Source of the DNA: DASXTS01 sp036505275
GTDB taxonomy: Bacteria; Actinomycetota; Actinomycetes; Mycobacteriales; Pseudonocardiaceae
Assembly: GCA_036505275.1 (NCBI GenBank)
Contig: DASXTS010000543.1
Location: 1-19,154, forward strand
Direction: 5' to 3'
Length of the DNA: 19,154 nucleotides
Shown: in pieces, positions 1-7,357 of the stretch
How positions within the stretch are numbered: position 1 is the stretch's first letter
Layout: every line of letters begins with the position of its first letter
Notes under the pieces: model-generated
What the model was told of the DNA's origin: nothing
The model's database searches: none
What the model saw: the letters and a program-made list of their open reading frames with translations, nothing else
Program-made: the position numbers and the translations under genes

Positions 1-1
1 C

Positions 2-817
2 GCCGGACAGTCGACCGACGTCGTTCTCCAAATCCGCAACATCGGCACAGTTCCATGTATCACGGTGGTCCTTGAGTTCGAGCCACCCCGCTCGCTCATC
101 ATTGAACGTGGCCGCCGCGCTGTCGAGATCGATCGCCTCGACCCTGGTGCACAGCACGACCACCCCATCAGACTCCGAGCCGTCGAGCCGGGTCGTATTA
201 GCATCTCCGTTCCGAACTTTTCCTTCCGGGACTCGAACGGCCGCGCCCACCATGATCACCGCCGCACCATAGACGTGGACGTTCGCCCCGCGCCCAGCCC
301 ACCGGTGCCCAGGCCGCCGGCCCAATTGCCGCCACGATGGCCCGTCACGGCCACATCGTCGGTGTTCATCAGCCACCGGACATCCGAAAGCGAGTGGTTC
401 GTCGATCTCCTCGCCGACCGGTTGAGTGCGGAATTCTCGTGGCAACGAGTCTTCGTCGACCGGAACTCGATGCGGCCCGGCGAGGACTTCATGGTGCGAA
501 TCGATGCCGAGCTCCGGCGCTGCGCCGCAATGCTCGTGCTTATCGGTCCGCAATGGTCTACCGTCAAGTGCGCGGATGGACGGCGGCGAATCGATTGCGA
601 CGATGACGTCGTCCGGTACGAGATCGAAAGGGCGCTCGAACGCGGTGTCCTGGTCATACCGGTGCTGTTCGAGGGCGCACGCATGCCCAGTCGCGCCGAC
701 CTGCCTGACGAGATTCGAGCGCTGGCCAACCGCCACGCCAAGAGGGTCGACCCAGATCACCTCGACCACGATCTCGAGATAATTGTCTCGGGGCTCAAAC
801 CTCTTCTCGATGCGTAG
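2..817 (+). CDS. TIR-domain protein with beta-rich N-terminal region (5' end outside window)
   Basis: The reading frame is open from the first bases of the window (codon phase at base 2), so the true start lies upstream; the GTG at 65 is only an internal candidate. The N-terminal third (to about base 280) alternates hydrophobic and polar residues and reads like a beta-sandwich domain of unrecognised family. A proline-rich linker follows at about 281-345. The C-terminal TIR domain runs from about base 362 to 815: it has the opening strand VFISHR, the loop RVFVDRNSMRPGEDF, the strand LVLIGPQW, and the helix DVVRYEIERAL whose Glu at 620-622 is the likely NADase glutamate. Bacterial TIR domains typically cleave NAD+ or make signalling nucleotides in antiphage or conflict systems; that role is inferred here. 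No partner gene lies downstream. Any sensor or effector partner would be upstream, outside the window. Confidence 0.85.
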   Translation, partial: AGQSTDVVLQIRNIGTVPCITVVLEFEPPRSLIIERGRRAVEIDRLDPGAQHDHPIRLRAVEPGRISISVPNFSFRDSNGRAHHDHRRTIDVDVRPAPSPPVPRPPAQLPPRWPVTATSSVFISHRTSESEWFVDLLADRLSAEFSWQRVFVDRNSMRPGEDFMVRIDAELRRCAAMLVLIGPQWSTVKCADGRRRIDCDDDVVRYEIERALERGVLVIPVLFEGARMPSRADLPDEIRALANRHAKRVDPDHLDHDLEIIVSGLKPLLDA

Positions 818-1200
818 ATACAACAATTCGCCTCCGCCTCGCCGGTTCCGCCGCCGCAATCCACCGCCAATGACCGCGACGGCAAGATCGACTCAGGCCA
901 GGGCTCGAAACGATCATGTCGCCGACCTTGCGGTGATCTCCGGGGTGGCCACCGCCGAACGACCCGCTTGACCGCAGGCGGCGTCGGCTGTAGCGGCGAG
1001 CGGCCGACCACGACCACGGATTTCGCCGCCTACACCCGTTATAGCCTGGCCAGGCATGGCGAGTACACCACGGTGGCCGGCGGCGCCCGAGGTGCTCGCG
1101 GTGGCCATCCCGTACCTGGTGCTGCAACCCCTGGTGACGGCCGGGCAACGGCCTGGTGCAGGTGCGCGGCGAGGCCAATGCCACCGAGTGCGTGATCAGC

Positions 1201-1284
1201 CGAGCAGGATGGACAGCGGGATGGAGACCAGGCCGGGGGTTCGCGCGCTCACCGGCGCCGGCGCGGAGAAGGCCGTCCAGCACT
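1201..1284 (-). pseudogene. Possible remnant of a sodium:solute symporter C-terminus
   Basis: Read on the minus strand, this segment gives a short peptide ending PGLVSIPLSILLG and then a TGA stop. That string resembles the last transmembrane region of acetate/monocarboxylate sodium symporters of the SSS family (ActP/MctC type), which commonly carry an NPG-(L/I)-VSIP motif. Sequence on both sides does not continue the match in any frame, so at best this is a fragment of a decayed gene. The match is from memory of the family and is short, so chance similarity remains possible. Confidence 0.25.
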
Positions 1285-1337
1285 GACGGCCGTTGCCGAG
1301 CCCTCTCACCTGCGACGGATGTGGACTACTGCGTGAC

Positions 1338-1354
1338 GACGATGTGACATCGTC
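1338..1354. promoter_or_regulatory. Short palindrome upstream of rhodanese gene
   Basis: GACGATG and CATCGTC form a perfect 7-bp inverted repeat around TGA. It lies about 55 bases before the rhodanese start, so it could be an operator or a small hairpin. There is no direct evidence of function. Confidence 0.25.
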
Positions 1355-1408
1355 CGAGTCCTGGTGGCCGGGCTCACCGGCGTTTGACCGGCCGGCGTGG
1401 CACCATCA

Positions 1409-1759
1409 ATGGTCGTGATGCCGCAGGTTCCGACCGTGTCGCTGCACCAACTGCCCGAGAGCGATGCCGGTCTGCTCGACGGCGTGCTGCTCGACGTCCG
1501 GGAGGATGACGAGTGGGCGGCCGGCCACGCGCCGCACGCCGTGCATCTGCCCATGGGCGAGTTGCCCGGGCGGCTGGACGAGGTGCCCTCGGACGGCACG
1601 CTGTACGTGATCTGCCGGTCCGGCGGCAGGTCGGCGCGGGTCGCCGCATACCTCAACGCCAACGGCTGGGACGCGGTCAACGTGGTGGACGGCATGCTCG
1701 GCTGGCAGGCCACCGGGCGGCCGCTGGTCGCGGCCAGCGGCCAGCCGCAGGTGCTGTAG
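1409..1759 (+). CDS. Rhodanese-like domain protein
   Basis: Single-domain rhodanese of about 116 residues, the usual size for stand-alone sulfurtransferases. It shows the entry motif LLDVREDDEWAAGHAPHAVH, the active-site loop CRSGGRS with the persulfide-forming Cys at about residue 69, and the closing segment DGMLGWQATGRPL. The family transfers sulfane sulfur from donors such as thiosulfate to nucleophiles; the physiological partner is not evident. The start is uncertain: GTG 1397, ATG 1409 and ATG 1418 share the frame and none has a clear Shine-Dalgarno. Family members normally begin just before the PTV segment, which favours 1409 or 1418. The stop is 6 bases before the next gene, suggesting co-transcription with the zinc-ribbon membrane protein. 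Confidence 0.9.
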   Translation: MVVMPQVPTVSLHQLPESDAGLLDGVLLDVREDDEWAAGHAPHAVHLPMGELPGRLDEVPSDGTLYVICRSGGRSARVAAYLNANGWDAVNVVDGMLGWQATGRPLVAASGQPQVL

Positions 1760-1765
1760 CCGCCG

Positions 1766-2710
1766 ATGCCCCGCTGCCCACGGTGCGGGCGCCAGCAGTC
1801 GCCCGGCGCGCAGAGCACCGGCAGGTGCGTGCACTGTGGACAGTTCCTGTCCGCGGTGGACTGGGTCGCCTGGCCGCCGGGCGGGTACCAGCTGTCCGCC
1901 CCACGACCGCAGCGGCGCTACACGGGGCCACCGTCGTACCCGGTGCCTCCGCGGTGGGGCTTCCCGCTGGTCACCTGGCGCCGTCCGAGGTCCATCGAGC
2001 CGGTGCCGGCGAGCAACCGCCAGCGCGCCCTCGCGCTGGCCGGCACTGCGCAGCTGCTGCTGTGGCTGGCCGCCACGGTCGCCCTGCTGACCGCCGGCGC
2101 CGAGGCGTGGCGCTACCGGCTGCTGCTGGACAGCAGAACCGACGCGCTGCCGGCCGGGCGGCTGCGCGTCTCGGACGCCCTGGTGGTGACCGGCGGCGTG
2201 GTGTCGGTGCTGGCCGGCGCCCTGGCCGGGCTGGTCACCCTGGCCTGGCTGCTGCGAGCGTACGCCGCGGCGGCCGAGCTGGCCGGGGTGGCGCCGTCGC
2301 GGTCGCCGAGGGAACTGCTGCTCGGCTGGCTGGTGCCGGGGTTGAACCTGTTCGTCCCAGGGTCGGCGCTCGCGGAGATCGAGCACGCCGCGCTCGGCCG
2401 CTCACCGCAGCGCCGGCCCGATCCGTCGATGCTGATCCGCGCGTGGTGGGTGGCGTGGGCGGCCGGGGTGGTTCTCGCCGGGGTCGCGCTGCTGTGGTCG
2501 CTGCGGGATGGCACCCAGGCCCTGGCCGACGGCGTGGTGCTGCACGCCGCGGTCGACGTGCTCGCTGCGGTCACCGCGGCGCTCACCGCGATCGTGGTCC
2601 GGGCGCTCACCAAGTTCCTGCAACCGGCCGCCGGCAGGATCCGGCGCATGGTCGTGGTGCGGATCGGTGAGCCGAGCGCCGAAACCACGCAGACCCAGGT
2701 CACGCGGTGA
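1766..2710 (+). CDS. Zinc-ribbon DUF4328 membrane protein
   Basis: A 314-residue protein. The N-terminus is a zinc ribbon with CPRC (Cys4, Cys7) and CVHC (Cys21, Cys24). A proline/arginine-rich linker follows to about residue 85. Hydrophobic segments lie at about 89-113, 138-166, 183-200, 226-246 and 256-281. The stretch LLLGWLVPGLNLFVPGSAL at about 185-202 is the typical signature of DUF4328, a membrane family of unknown function common in Actinobacteria. The C-terminal tail after about residue 285 is cytosolic in character. It sits 6 bases after the rhodanese stop. Its 3' end overlaps the convergent P450 gene by 11 bases. Biochemical function is unknown. Confidence 0.85.
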   Translation: MPRCPRCGRQQSPGAQSTGRCVHCGQFLSAVDWVAWPPGGYQLSAPRPQRRYTGPPSYPVPPRWGFPLVTWRRPRSIEPVPASNRQRALALAGTAQLLLWLAATVALLTAGAEAWRYRLLLDSRTDALPAGRLRVSDALVVTGGVVSVLAGALAGLVTLAWLLRAYAAAAELAGVAPSRSPRELLLGWLVPGLNLFVPGSALAEIEHAALGRSPQRRPDPSMLIRAWWVAWAAGVVLAGVALLWSLRDGTQALADGVVLHAAVDVLAAVTAALTAIVVRALTKFLQPAAGRIRRMVVVRIGEPSAETTQTQVTR

Positions 2711-3920
2711 CAGGCAGGCCGGTGAGCCCGCGGATCACGAACTCGGCGCGGCGAACAGGTTCCCCGGCCAACCGCAGCCCAGGCAGCCGACGAGTGAGGG
2801 CGATCAGGGCGGCGCGCACCTCCACCCGCGCCAGCGGCGCGCCGAGGCAGTAGTGGATGCCTGCGCCGAATCCGAGGTGCGGGTTGGGCGTGCGGCCGAC
2901 GTCGAGCACATCCGGATCCTTGAACACGGCCGGGTCGCGGGCCGCCGCGCCGAGCAGGGCGGCGACCTTCTGACCGGCCCAGATCTCCACGCCACCGATT
3001 TCGACGTCCGCCACCGCGGTCCGCTCGAAGAGCTGCAGCGGCGAGTCGTACCGGATCAGCTCCTCGACGCAGGTGTCCGCAAGGCTGGGGTCGGAGCGCA
3101 GTCGCCGCCACTGCGACCGGTTGCGCAGCAGCGCGAGCACCCCGTTGCCGAGCACGTTGACCGTGGCCTCGTGGCCGGCCATCAGCAGCAGCGCGGTCGT
3201 GCCGACCAGCTCGTCCTCGGTGAGGTGCCCGCCGTCCGTGGCGTCGTTCGGGATAGTCGCGATCAGGTCGGTGATCAGGTCGTCGCCGGCGTGCCGTCGC
3301 CGGTAGGCCACCAGCTCGCGCAGGTACTCGACGAACTCGGCCGCGGCCCGCTCGGCGTCGGCCCGCCGCGGCGCCGTCAGCCCGTACTCGTACATCTTGA
3401 CGATGGCGTTCGACCACGGTTGCAGCAGCGCGCGGTCGGCGACCGGGACACCGAGCAGTTCGGCGATTACCTCGATCGGCAGCGGCGCGGCCAGCATGGG
3501 CAGCAGGTCGGCCTCGCCGTCGTGCCGGATTGGCGCCGCCAGGTCGTCCACCAACCGGTCGGCGACGGCCTGCACGGTCGGTCGCAGCCGCTCGGTGTGC
3601 CCGCGGTTGAACGCGCCGGCCACCAGCTTGCGTAGCCGGGTGTGCCGTGGCGGGCCGCTCTCCAGCATGGAGTTGCGGTGCAGCAGGTTGAACGCGCCGA
3701 ACTCCTCGAGCGGTGTGGCGTCATGCCACACCCGTTGCAGCTGCGGGCTGCGCAGCACCGTCGAGCAAGCCTGGTAGGACACCGCGACCAAAAGCCCGAG
3801 GCCGTCGTGCCGGTGCACCTCGCCGTGCGCGCGCAGCTCATCGAACAGGGGGTACGGGTTCTCGATGAACGCCGGATCACCTGGATCGAACGGCGCGACG
3901 CGGGCTGGACCGGACGTCAC
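2700..3920 (-). CDS. Cytochrome P450
   Basis: A 406-residue soluble bacterial class I P450 with no membrane anchor. It has the substrate-recognition segment HTRLRKLVAGAFNRGHTERL (about 93-112), the I-helix motif AGHEAT (248-253), the K-helix ExxR as EELIR (Glu287, Arg290), and the haem loop FGAGIHYCLG with ligand Cys358. Such enzymes use ferredoxin-delivered electrons to hydroxylate small molecules. The usual acid-alcohol pair threonine after Glu251 is Ala252, as in P450eryF, where the substrate hydroxyl helps proton delivery; this is seen in the sequence, its consequence is inferred. The start is GTG at 3920, without a clear Shine-Dalgarno. It follows idi by 99 bases in the same direction and may share its transcript. 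The substrate cannot be predicted; a terpenoid is possible from context only. Confidence 0.95.
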   Translation of the reverse strand: MTSGPARVAPFDPGDPAFIENPYPLFDELRAHGEVHRHDGLGLLVAVSYQACSTVLRSPQLQRVWHDATPLEEFGAFNLLHRNSMLESGPPRHTRLRKLVAGAFNRGHTERLRPTVQAVADRLVDDLAAPIRHDGEADLLPMLAAPLPIEVIAELLGVPVADRALLQPWSNAIVKMYEYGLTAPRRADAERAAAEFVEYLRELVAYRRRHAGDDLITDLIATIPNDATDGGHLTEDELVGTTALLLMAGHEATVNVLGNGVLALLRNRSQWRRLRSDPSLADTCVEELIRYDSPLQLFERTAVADVEIGGVEIWAGQKVAALLGAAARDPAVFKDPDVLDVGRTPNPHLGFGAGIHYCLGAPLARVEVRAALIALTRRLPGLRLAGEPVRRAEFVIRGLTGLPVTA

Positions 3921-3947
3921 CGAACTGACGCTAAGTGGCCGACAGGT

Positions 3948-3982
3948 GGATTAACAACCCCGGTAGACAATTGGACTAATCC
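3948..3982. repeat. Inverted repeat upstream of P450 gene
   Basis: GGATTA at 3948-3953 and TAATCC at 3977-3982 form a 6-bp inverted repeat with a 23-base spacer. They lie in an unusually AT-rich patch 28-62 bases before the P450 start. This could be an operator or part of a promoter for the P450; the arms are short, so chance is possible. Confidence 0.25.
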
Positions 3983-3999
3983 TATTGGGTGAACCGGCC

Positions 4000-4019
4000 A
4001 TAACGGCGGGTATAACGGC
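4000..4019. repeat. Direct repeat ATAACGGC x2 in idi-P450 gap
   Basis: ATAACGGC occurs at 4000-4007 and again at 4012-4019, exactly 12 bases apart, directly after the idi stop codon. A partial copy, ATAACG, is at 4039-4044 inside the idi 3' end. Two same-face copies one helical turn apart would suit a dimeric regulator, but this is speculative. Confidence 0.3.
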
Positions 4020-4547
4020 TCATCCGAATGTGCACCGCATAACGTCACTTAGCCATGGAGAGTGCCGGTCTGGCGCCGCCGCCAGGTCCCTGCGTACCTC
4101 TGCCGCCGTCATCCAGCGCAGGCTGTTGACCTCCTCGGCCGCCGGCGTCGGCATCGGCAGGCCCGCGCACTCGCCGACCAGCACGTGGTCGTACTCGTGC
4201 TCGACGGCGTTGCCGGTCGGATCGGCGGCCCGGTAGACGAACCGCCCAACCTCGCGCAGTCGCGCGACCTCGCCGAGGCCCAGCTCCTCGCCGAGCCGCC
4301 GGCGGGCCGCCGTGAGCACGTCCTCGCCGGGCGCCGGATGGCTGCAGCACGTGTTGGTCCACCGGCCGGCGAACCTGGACTTGGTCAGCGCGCGTTGCTG
4401 CATCAACATCCGCCCCTCGCCGTCGAACAGCAGCACGGAGAACGCCCGGTGCAGCCGCCCTGGCGGCGCGTGCGCTTCGGCGACAGTGCAGGCGCCCACC
4501 GGGTTGCCCTCGGCGTCCACCAGCTCGACCAGCCTCCGCTCGCTCAC
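4020..4547 (-). CDS. idi: Isopentenyl-diphosphate delta-isomerase, type I
   Basis: A 175-residue Nudix-fold isomerase that interconverts isopentenyl and dimethylallyl diphosphate in the cytosol, a step in isoprenoid supply. Numbering from GTG 4547: metal ligands His26 and His33, the motif TNTCCSHPAPGE with catalytic Cys68 and metal-binding His70, and the EHEYD motif with Glu116 and Glu118, matching the E. coli Cys67/His69/Glu114/Glu116 pattern. The frame stays open upstream to ATG 4607, but family members begin a few residues before the VELVD strand, and a TACGCT box 6 bases ahead of GTG 4547 fits a leaderless transcript. The P450 gene follows by 99 bases. Type I Idi is not essential in organisms using the methylerythritol phosphate pathway, so it often travels with specialised isoprenoid genes. 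Confidence 0.93.
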   Translation of the reverse strand: MSERRLVELVDAEGNPVGACTVAEAHAPPGRLHRAFSVLLFDGEGRMLMQQRALTKSRFAGRWTNTCCSHPAPGEDVLTAARRRLGEELGLGEVARLREVGRFVYRAADPTGNAVEHEYDHVLVGECAGLPMPTPAAEEVNSLRWMTAAEVRRDLAAAPDRHSPWLSDVMRCTFG

Positions 4548-4559
4548 CTGACCAGCGTA
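4548..4559 (-). promoter_or_regulatory. Candidate -10 element for leaderless idi transcript
   Basis: On the minus strand TACGCT (4559-4554) is followed by six bases and then the GTG start of idi. A TANNNT box 6-7 bases ahead of the start codon is the known arrangement for leaderless actinobacterial mRNAs. No good -35 was found. Confidence 0.35.
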
Positions 4560-4717
4560 AGTCGCGACGATGGGACGTCGTGGCGCCGCTACCGGAAAGG
4601 TCCACATCGTCGCCCGACCGGGGAGGGCGGACGGCGGTGCGCCAGTACGGCGGACGGCTGGCGTTTTATCGGCAACTTCGACCTCACGAAGCCGACCGAC
4701 GAGAAAATGTGGAGCAG

Positions 4718-4734
4718 TGTCGATGGAAAGTCGA
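4718..4734. repeat. Small inverted repeat in idi-DUF5926 divergent gap
   Basis: GTCGA (4718-4722) and TCGAC (4730-4734) face each other across seven bases in the divergent intergenic region 4548-4829. Flanking A- and T-runs make the patch more AT-rich than its surroundings. It may be a regulatory site between the two divergent promoters. The remaining intergenic DNA shows no gene. Confidence 0.2.
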
Positions 4735-4829
4735 CGTTTTCGTTAGTGACCGGCCGAAGTGTGCCGCCGGCGTTCTCGCAATGATGGCGCCGATGGGGTG
4801 GGGGTCGCGGCGGGGTACCGTCGCCGTCC

Positions 4830-5798
4830 GTGGCCAAGCGAGCAGCAACCAGAAACCGTCCGCGACCGGCCGAGCCGGCCGGCGCCATCGGACCGCGCCA
4901 GCCGTGCCCGTGCGGCTCGGGCAAGCGGTACAAGGCCTGTCACGGCGCGGCCGGCGGTGCCGGCGACGTGATCGTGACGAGGCCGTTCGCCGGGCTGGCC
5001 GCGGAATGTGAACTGGTGGCGCTGCGCGAGTTCGTGCCGTCGGCCACCGCGCCGCTCCCGCTCCGCAGCTCGGACGGGCGGGAGATCCTGCTGGCCTCGG
5101 TGCTGCCGATGGCGGCGGCCGCGCTGGTGCGCTCCGACGGAACCGGCCTGGTGGGCCTGCAGGTGCAAAATCGGTCCGGCGACGTGTCCCGTGACCTCGC
5201 GCGCGCCGTTCAGTGGGCGCGCAGCGCCGGGCCCGGCAGCGTCCTGCCATCGGTCGGCCCCACCACCGAGGGCGAGACGGACAGCGTGCGGCTGCAGGAC
5301 CTGCTCGACGTCGACGCGCCGCTGGAAGTCACCTTGCACGACGACTTCTCGTGGTGGCTCGCCGGGGACGAGACGCCCTCCGGTGAGGTGGCGCTGTCCC
5401 TCGAGCGGGCCAACGGCGCGATCCTGCCGACCTCGCGTATCGAGGCGCCGGGGGTCGCCGCCGCGTACTGGGTGGACGCCCGCGGCAAGGCGCACCTGCG
5501 CTGGGTACGTCCGGAACCCGAGGAGCGGCTGCTCGCCGCCATGGCCAGGCTCGCCGCCCGCGGCGAACTCGACCTCGGCGACGGCTCGCGTTTCGCCGGC
5601 TCGTTCCGCGCCCATGGGCTGCTCGTCCCGGTCTGGGACCTCGACCCAGAGCGGCACGCCCGCGAATGGGCCGACCCGGCCGCAGCCTTCGCCTCCCGGC
5701 TGGACGAAGCGCTGGCCGGGCTGGACGAGCGGGCGCTCACCGATGCAGAACGCCGCACGCTGCAGGGCCTGCGCGGCCGCCAGCTCACGATCCGCTAG
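4830..5798 (+). CDS. SEC-C motif DUF5926 family protein
   Basis: A 322-residue soluble protein. Residues about 22-40 hold a SEC-C type zinc motif, PCPCGSGKRYKACHG, the same CxCxSGxxxxxCH module found at the SecA C-terminus and in many nucleic-acid or ribosome-associated proteins. The remainder, beginning near residue 46, matches the actinobacterial DUF5926 pattern: an acidic, mixed alpha/beta protein with features such as LLASVLPMAAAALVR and HDDFSWWL. No catalytic motif is recognised, and the cellular role is unknown. The N-terminus is basic (AKRAATRNRPRP). The start is GTG 4830; a TACCGT box at 4816-4821 lies 8 bases before it, so the message may be leaderless. It is divergent from idi and convergent with purB. 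Confidence 0.88.
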   Translation: MAKRAATRNRPRPAEPAGAIGPRQPCPCGSGKRYKACHGAAGGAGDVIVTRPFAGLAAECELVALREFVPSATAPLPLRSSDGREILLASVLPMAAAALVRSDGTGLVGLQVQNRSGDVSRDLARAVQWARSAGPGSVLPSVGPTTEGETDSVRLQDLLDVDAPLEVTLHDDFSWWLAGDETPSGEVALSLERANGAILPTSRIEAPGVAAAYWVDARGKAHLRWVRPEPEERLLAAMARLAARGELDLGDGSRFAGSFRAHGLLVPVWDLDPERHAREWADPAAAFASRLDEALAGLDERALTDAERRTLQGLRGRQLTIR

Positions 5799-5820
5799 CC
5801 GCCGCGCGCAGAGCGCGGGT

Positions 5821-5870
5821 GGCGCCGATGGCGCGGCGGGCGCGGCGCGGACGGCGCCGATGGCGCGGCG
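5821..5870. repeat. 18-bp direct repeat between DUF5926 gene and purB
   Basis: GGCGCCGATGGCGCGGCG occurs at 5821-5838 and again at 5853-5870 in the 106-base convergent gap. Each copy begins with the palindrome GGCGCC and the gap is almost pure G/C, so it can fold strongly and may act as a bidirectional terminator region. No T-run is present. Confidence 0.5.
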
Positions 5871-5904
5871 CCAAGACACGGGCGGGCGCCGGGCTTACAG
5901 CGGC

Positions 5905-7332
5905 TCAGAGGATGGGGCGGGGGGTGTAGGTGGCCGCGGCGAGGTGGCGTGCGACGACCTCGTCGACCCGCCGCACCACCTCGGCGGTCTGCGCCGCGGC
6001 GGCACCGGTGAAGGACAGCGGGTCGGCGAGCAGGGCCTTCAGCTCCGCAGCGTCCAAGGGCAACCGGGAGTCGGCGGCCAGGCGGTCCAGCAGATCGTTG
6101 CCGGCGGCGCCGGCCTCGCGCATGGCAAGGGCGGCGGCGACGGCGTGCTCCTTGATCACGGCGTGCGCCGCCTCGCGTCCAATGCCGGCCCGGACCGCGG
6201 CCATCAACACCTTGGTGGTGGCGAGGAAGGGCAGGTACCGGTCCAGTTCGCGGGCGATTACCGCGGGGTAGGCGCCGAAGTCGGCCAGCACGGTGAGGAA
6301 GGTCTCGATCAACCCGTCGATGGCGAAGAAGGCGTCGGGCAGCGCCACCCGCCGCACCACCGAGCAGGACACGTCGCCCTCGTTCCACTGGCCGCCAGCC
6401 AGCTCCGCGATCATCGAGGCGTATCCGCGCAGCACCACGGCGAGGCCGTTGACCCGCTCGCAGGAGCGGGCGTTCATCTTGTGGGGCATGGCGCTCGACC
6501 CCACCTGACCGGGTGCGAAGCCCTCGGTGACCAGCTCGTGCCCGGCCATCAGCCGGATGGTCAGGGCCAGCGAGGACGGCGCGGCGGCGAGCTGCACCAG
6601 CGCCGAGACCACCTCGAAATCCAGCGACCGTGGGTACACCTGGCCGACGCTGGTGAGCACCCGCGAGAACCCGAGGTGCGCGGCCACCCGCCGCTCCAGC
6701 TCGGCGAGCCGGTCCGCGGCGTCCGCAGAGCCGTCCAGCAGGTCCAGCATGTCCTGCGCGGTGCCCACCGGCCCCGTGATGCCGCGCAGCGGGTAGCGGA
6801 CGATCAGCTCCTCCAGCCGTGCGAACGCCACGAGCAGTTCGTCGGCCGCGGTCGCGAACCGCTTGCCGAGCGTGGTCGCCTGGGCGGCGACGTTGTGCGT
6901 GCGCCCGGCCGTCACCAGCGACGCGTGCTCGGCGGCCAGCGCGGCGAGCCGCGCGAGCACCGCCACCACCCGGTCCCTGACATGCTCGAGCGACCGTCGG
7001 ATCTGCAGCTGCTCGACGTTCTCGGTGAGGTCGCGCGAGGTCAGGCCCTTGTGCACGTGCTGATGACCGGCCAGCGCGTTGAACTCCTCGATGCGCGCCT
7101 TGACGTCGTGCCGCAGCACCCTCTCGCGGGCGGCGATGGACGCCAGGTCCACGTCGTCCAGCACCCGCTGGTAGTCGTCGATCGCCGAAGCCGGCACGTC
7201 CACCCCGAGGTCACGCTGGGCACGCAGCACGGCCAGCCACAGCTCGCGCTCCAGCCGCGCCTTGCGCTCCGGTGCCCACAGCTCCGCGAGCTCGGCGGAG
7301 GCGTACCGTGCGGCCAGCACGTTCGGGATCAC
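5905..7332 (-). CDS. purB: Adenylosuccinate lyase
   Basis: A 475-residue member of the fumarase/aspartase superfamily, full length for actinobacterial PurB. It performs two steps of purine synthesis in the cytosol: SAICAR to AICAR plus fumarate, and adenylosuccinate to AMP plus fumarate. Visible motifs are RHDVKARIEEF (74-84), HKGLTSRDLTENVEQLQ (94-110), GRTHNVAAQATTLGKRFA with His146, and the superfamily signature GSSAMPHKMN (278-287) that holds the mobile catalytic serine loop and Lys285. The start is GTG 7332: the frame continues open far upstream, but family members begin with a PNVLA(A/S)RYAS segment, which sits immediately after this GTG. The gene stands alone, convergent with the DUF5926 gene and divergent from the methyltransferase operon. 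Confidence 0.95.
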   Translation of the reverse strand: MIPNVLAARYASAELAELWAPERKARLERELWLAVLRAQRDLGVDVPASAIDDYQRVLDDVDLASIAARERVLRHDVKARIEEFNALAGHQHVHKGLTSRDLTENVEQLQIRRSLEHVRDRVVAVLARLAALAAEHASLVTAGRTHNVAAQATTLGKRFATAADELLVAFARLEELIVRYPLRGITGPVGTAQDMLDLLDGSADAADRLAELERRVAAHLGFSRVLTSVGQVYPRSLDFEVVSALVQLAAAPSSLALTIRLMAGHELVTEGFAPGQVGSSAMPHKMNARSCERVNGLAVVLRGYASMIAELAGGQWNEGDVSCSVVRRVALPDAFFAIDGLIETFLTVLADFGAYPAVIARELDRYLPFLATTKVLMAAVRAGIGREAAHAVIKEHAVAAALAMREAGAAGNDLLDRLAADSRLPLDAAELKALLADPLSFTGAAAAQTAEVVRRVDEVVARHLAAATYTPRPIL

Positions 7333-7357
7333 GGGAGGCAGCCTACGGCTGCCCCGT

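Larger units (their letters stand above)
818..1408. other. Gene-poor gap between TIR gene and rhodanese operon
   Basis: About 590 bases with no convincing gene. All open frames here are short, rich in Arg/Pro/Ala and resemble no family on either strand. The stretch holds a 12-base palindrome GCCTGGCCAGGC at about 1045-1056, a possible transporter-gene remnant at 1201-1284 on the minus strand, and a 17-base hairpin sequence at 1338-1354. It looks like decayed or rearranged DNA next to the TIR gene, but that is inference. Confidence 0.5.

Noticed and set aside
795..1283. 162-residue minus-strand frame in the gene-poor gap as a real gene
   Set aside because: Arg/His/Pro-rich with no family resemblance, no ribosome site, and the only family-like string nearby is in another frame.
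1513..2670. Long plus-strand frame over rhodanese and DUF4328 genes
   Set aside because: Out-of-frame shadow; Arg/Ala/Gly-only composition, while the real frames show clear motifs.
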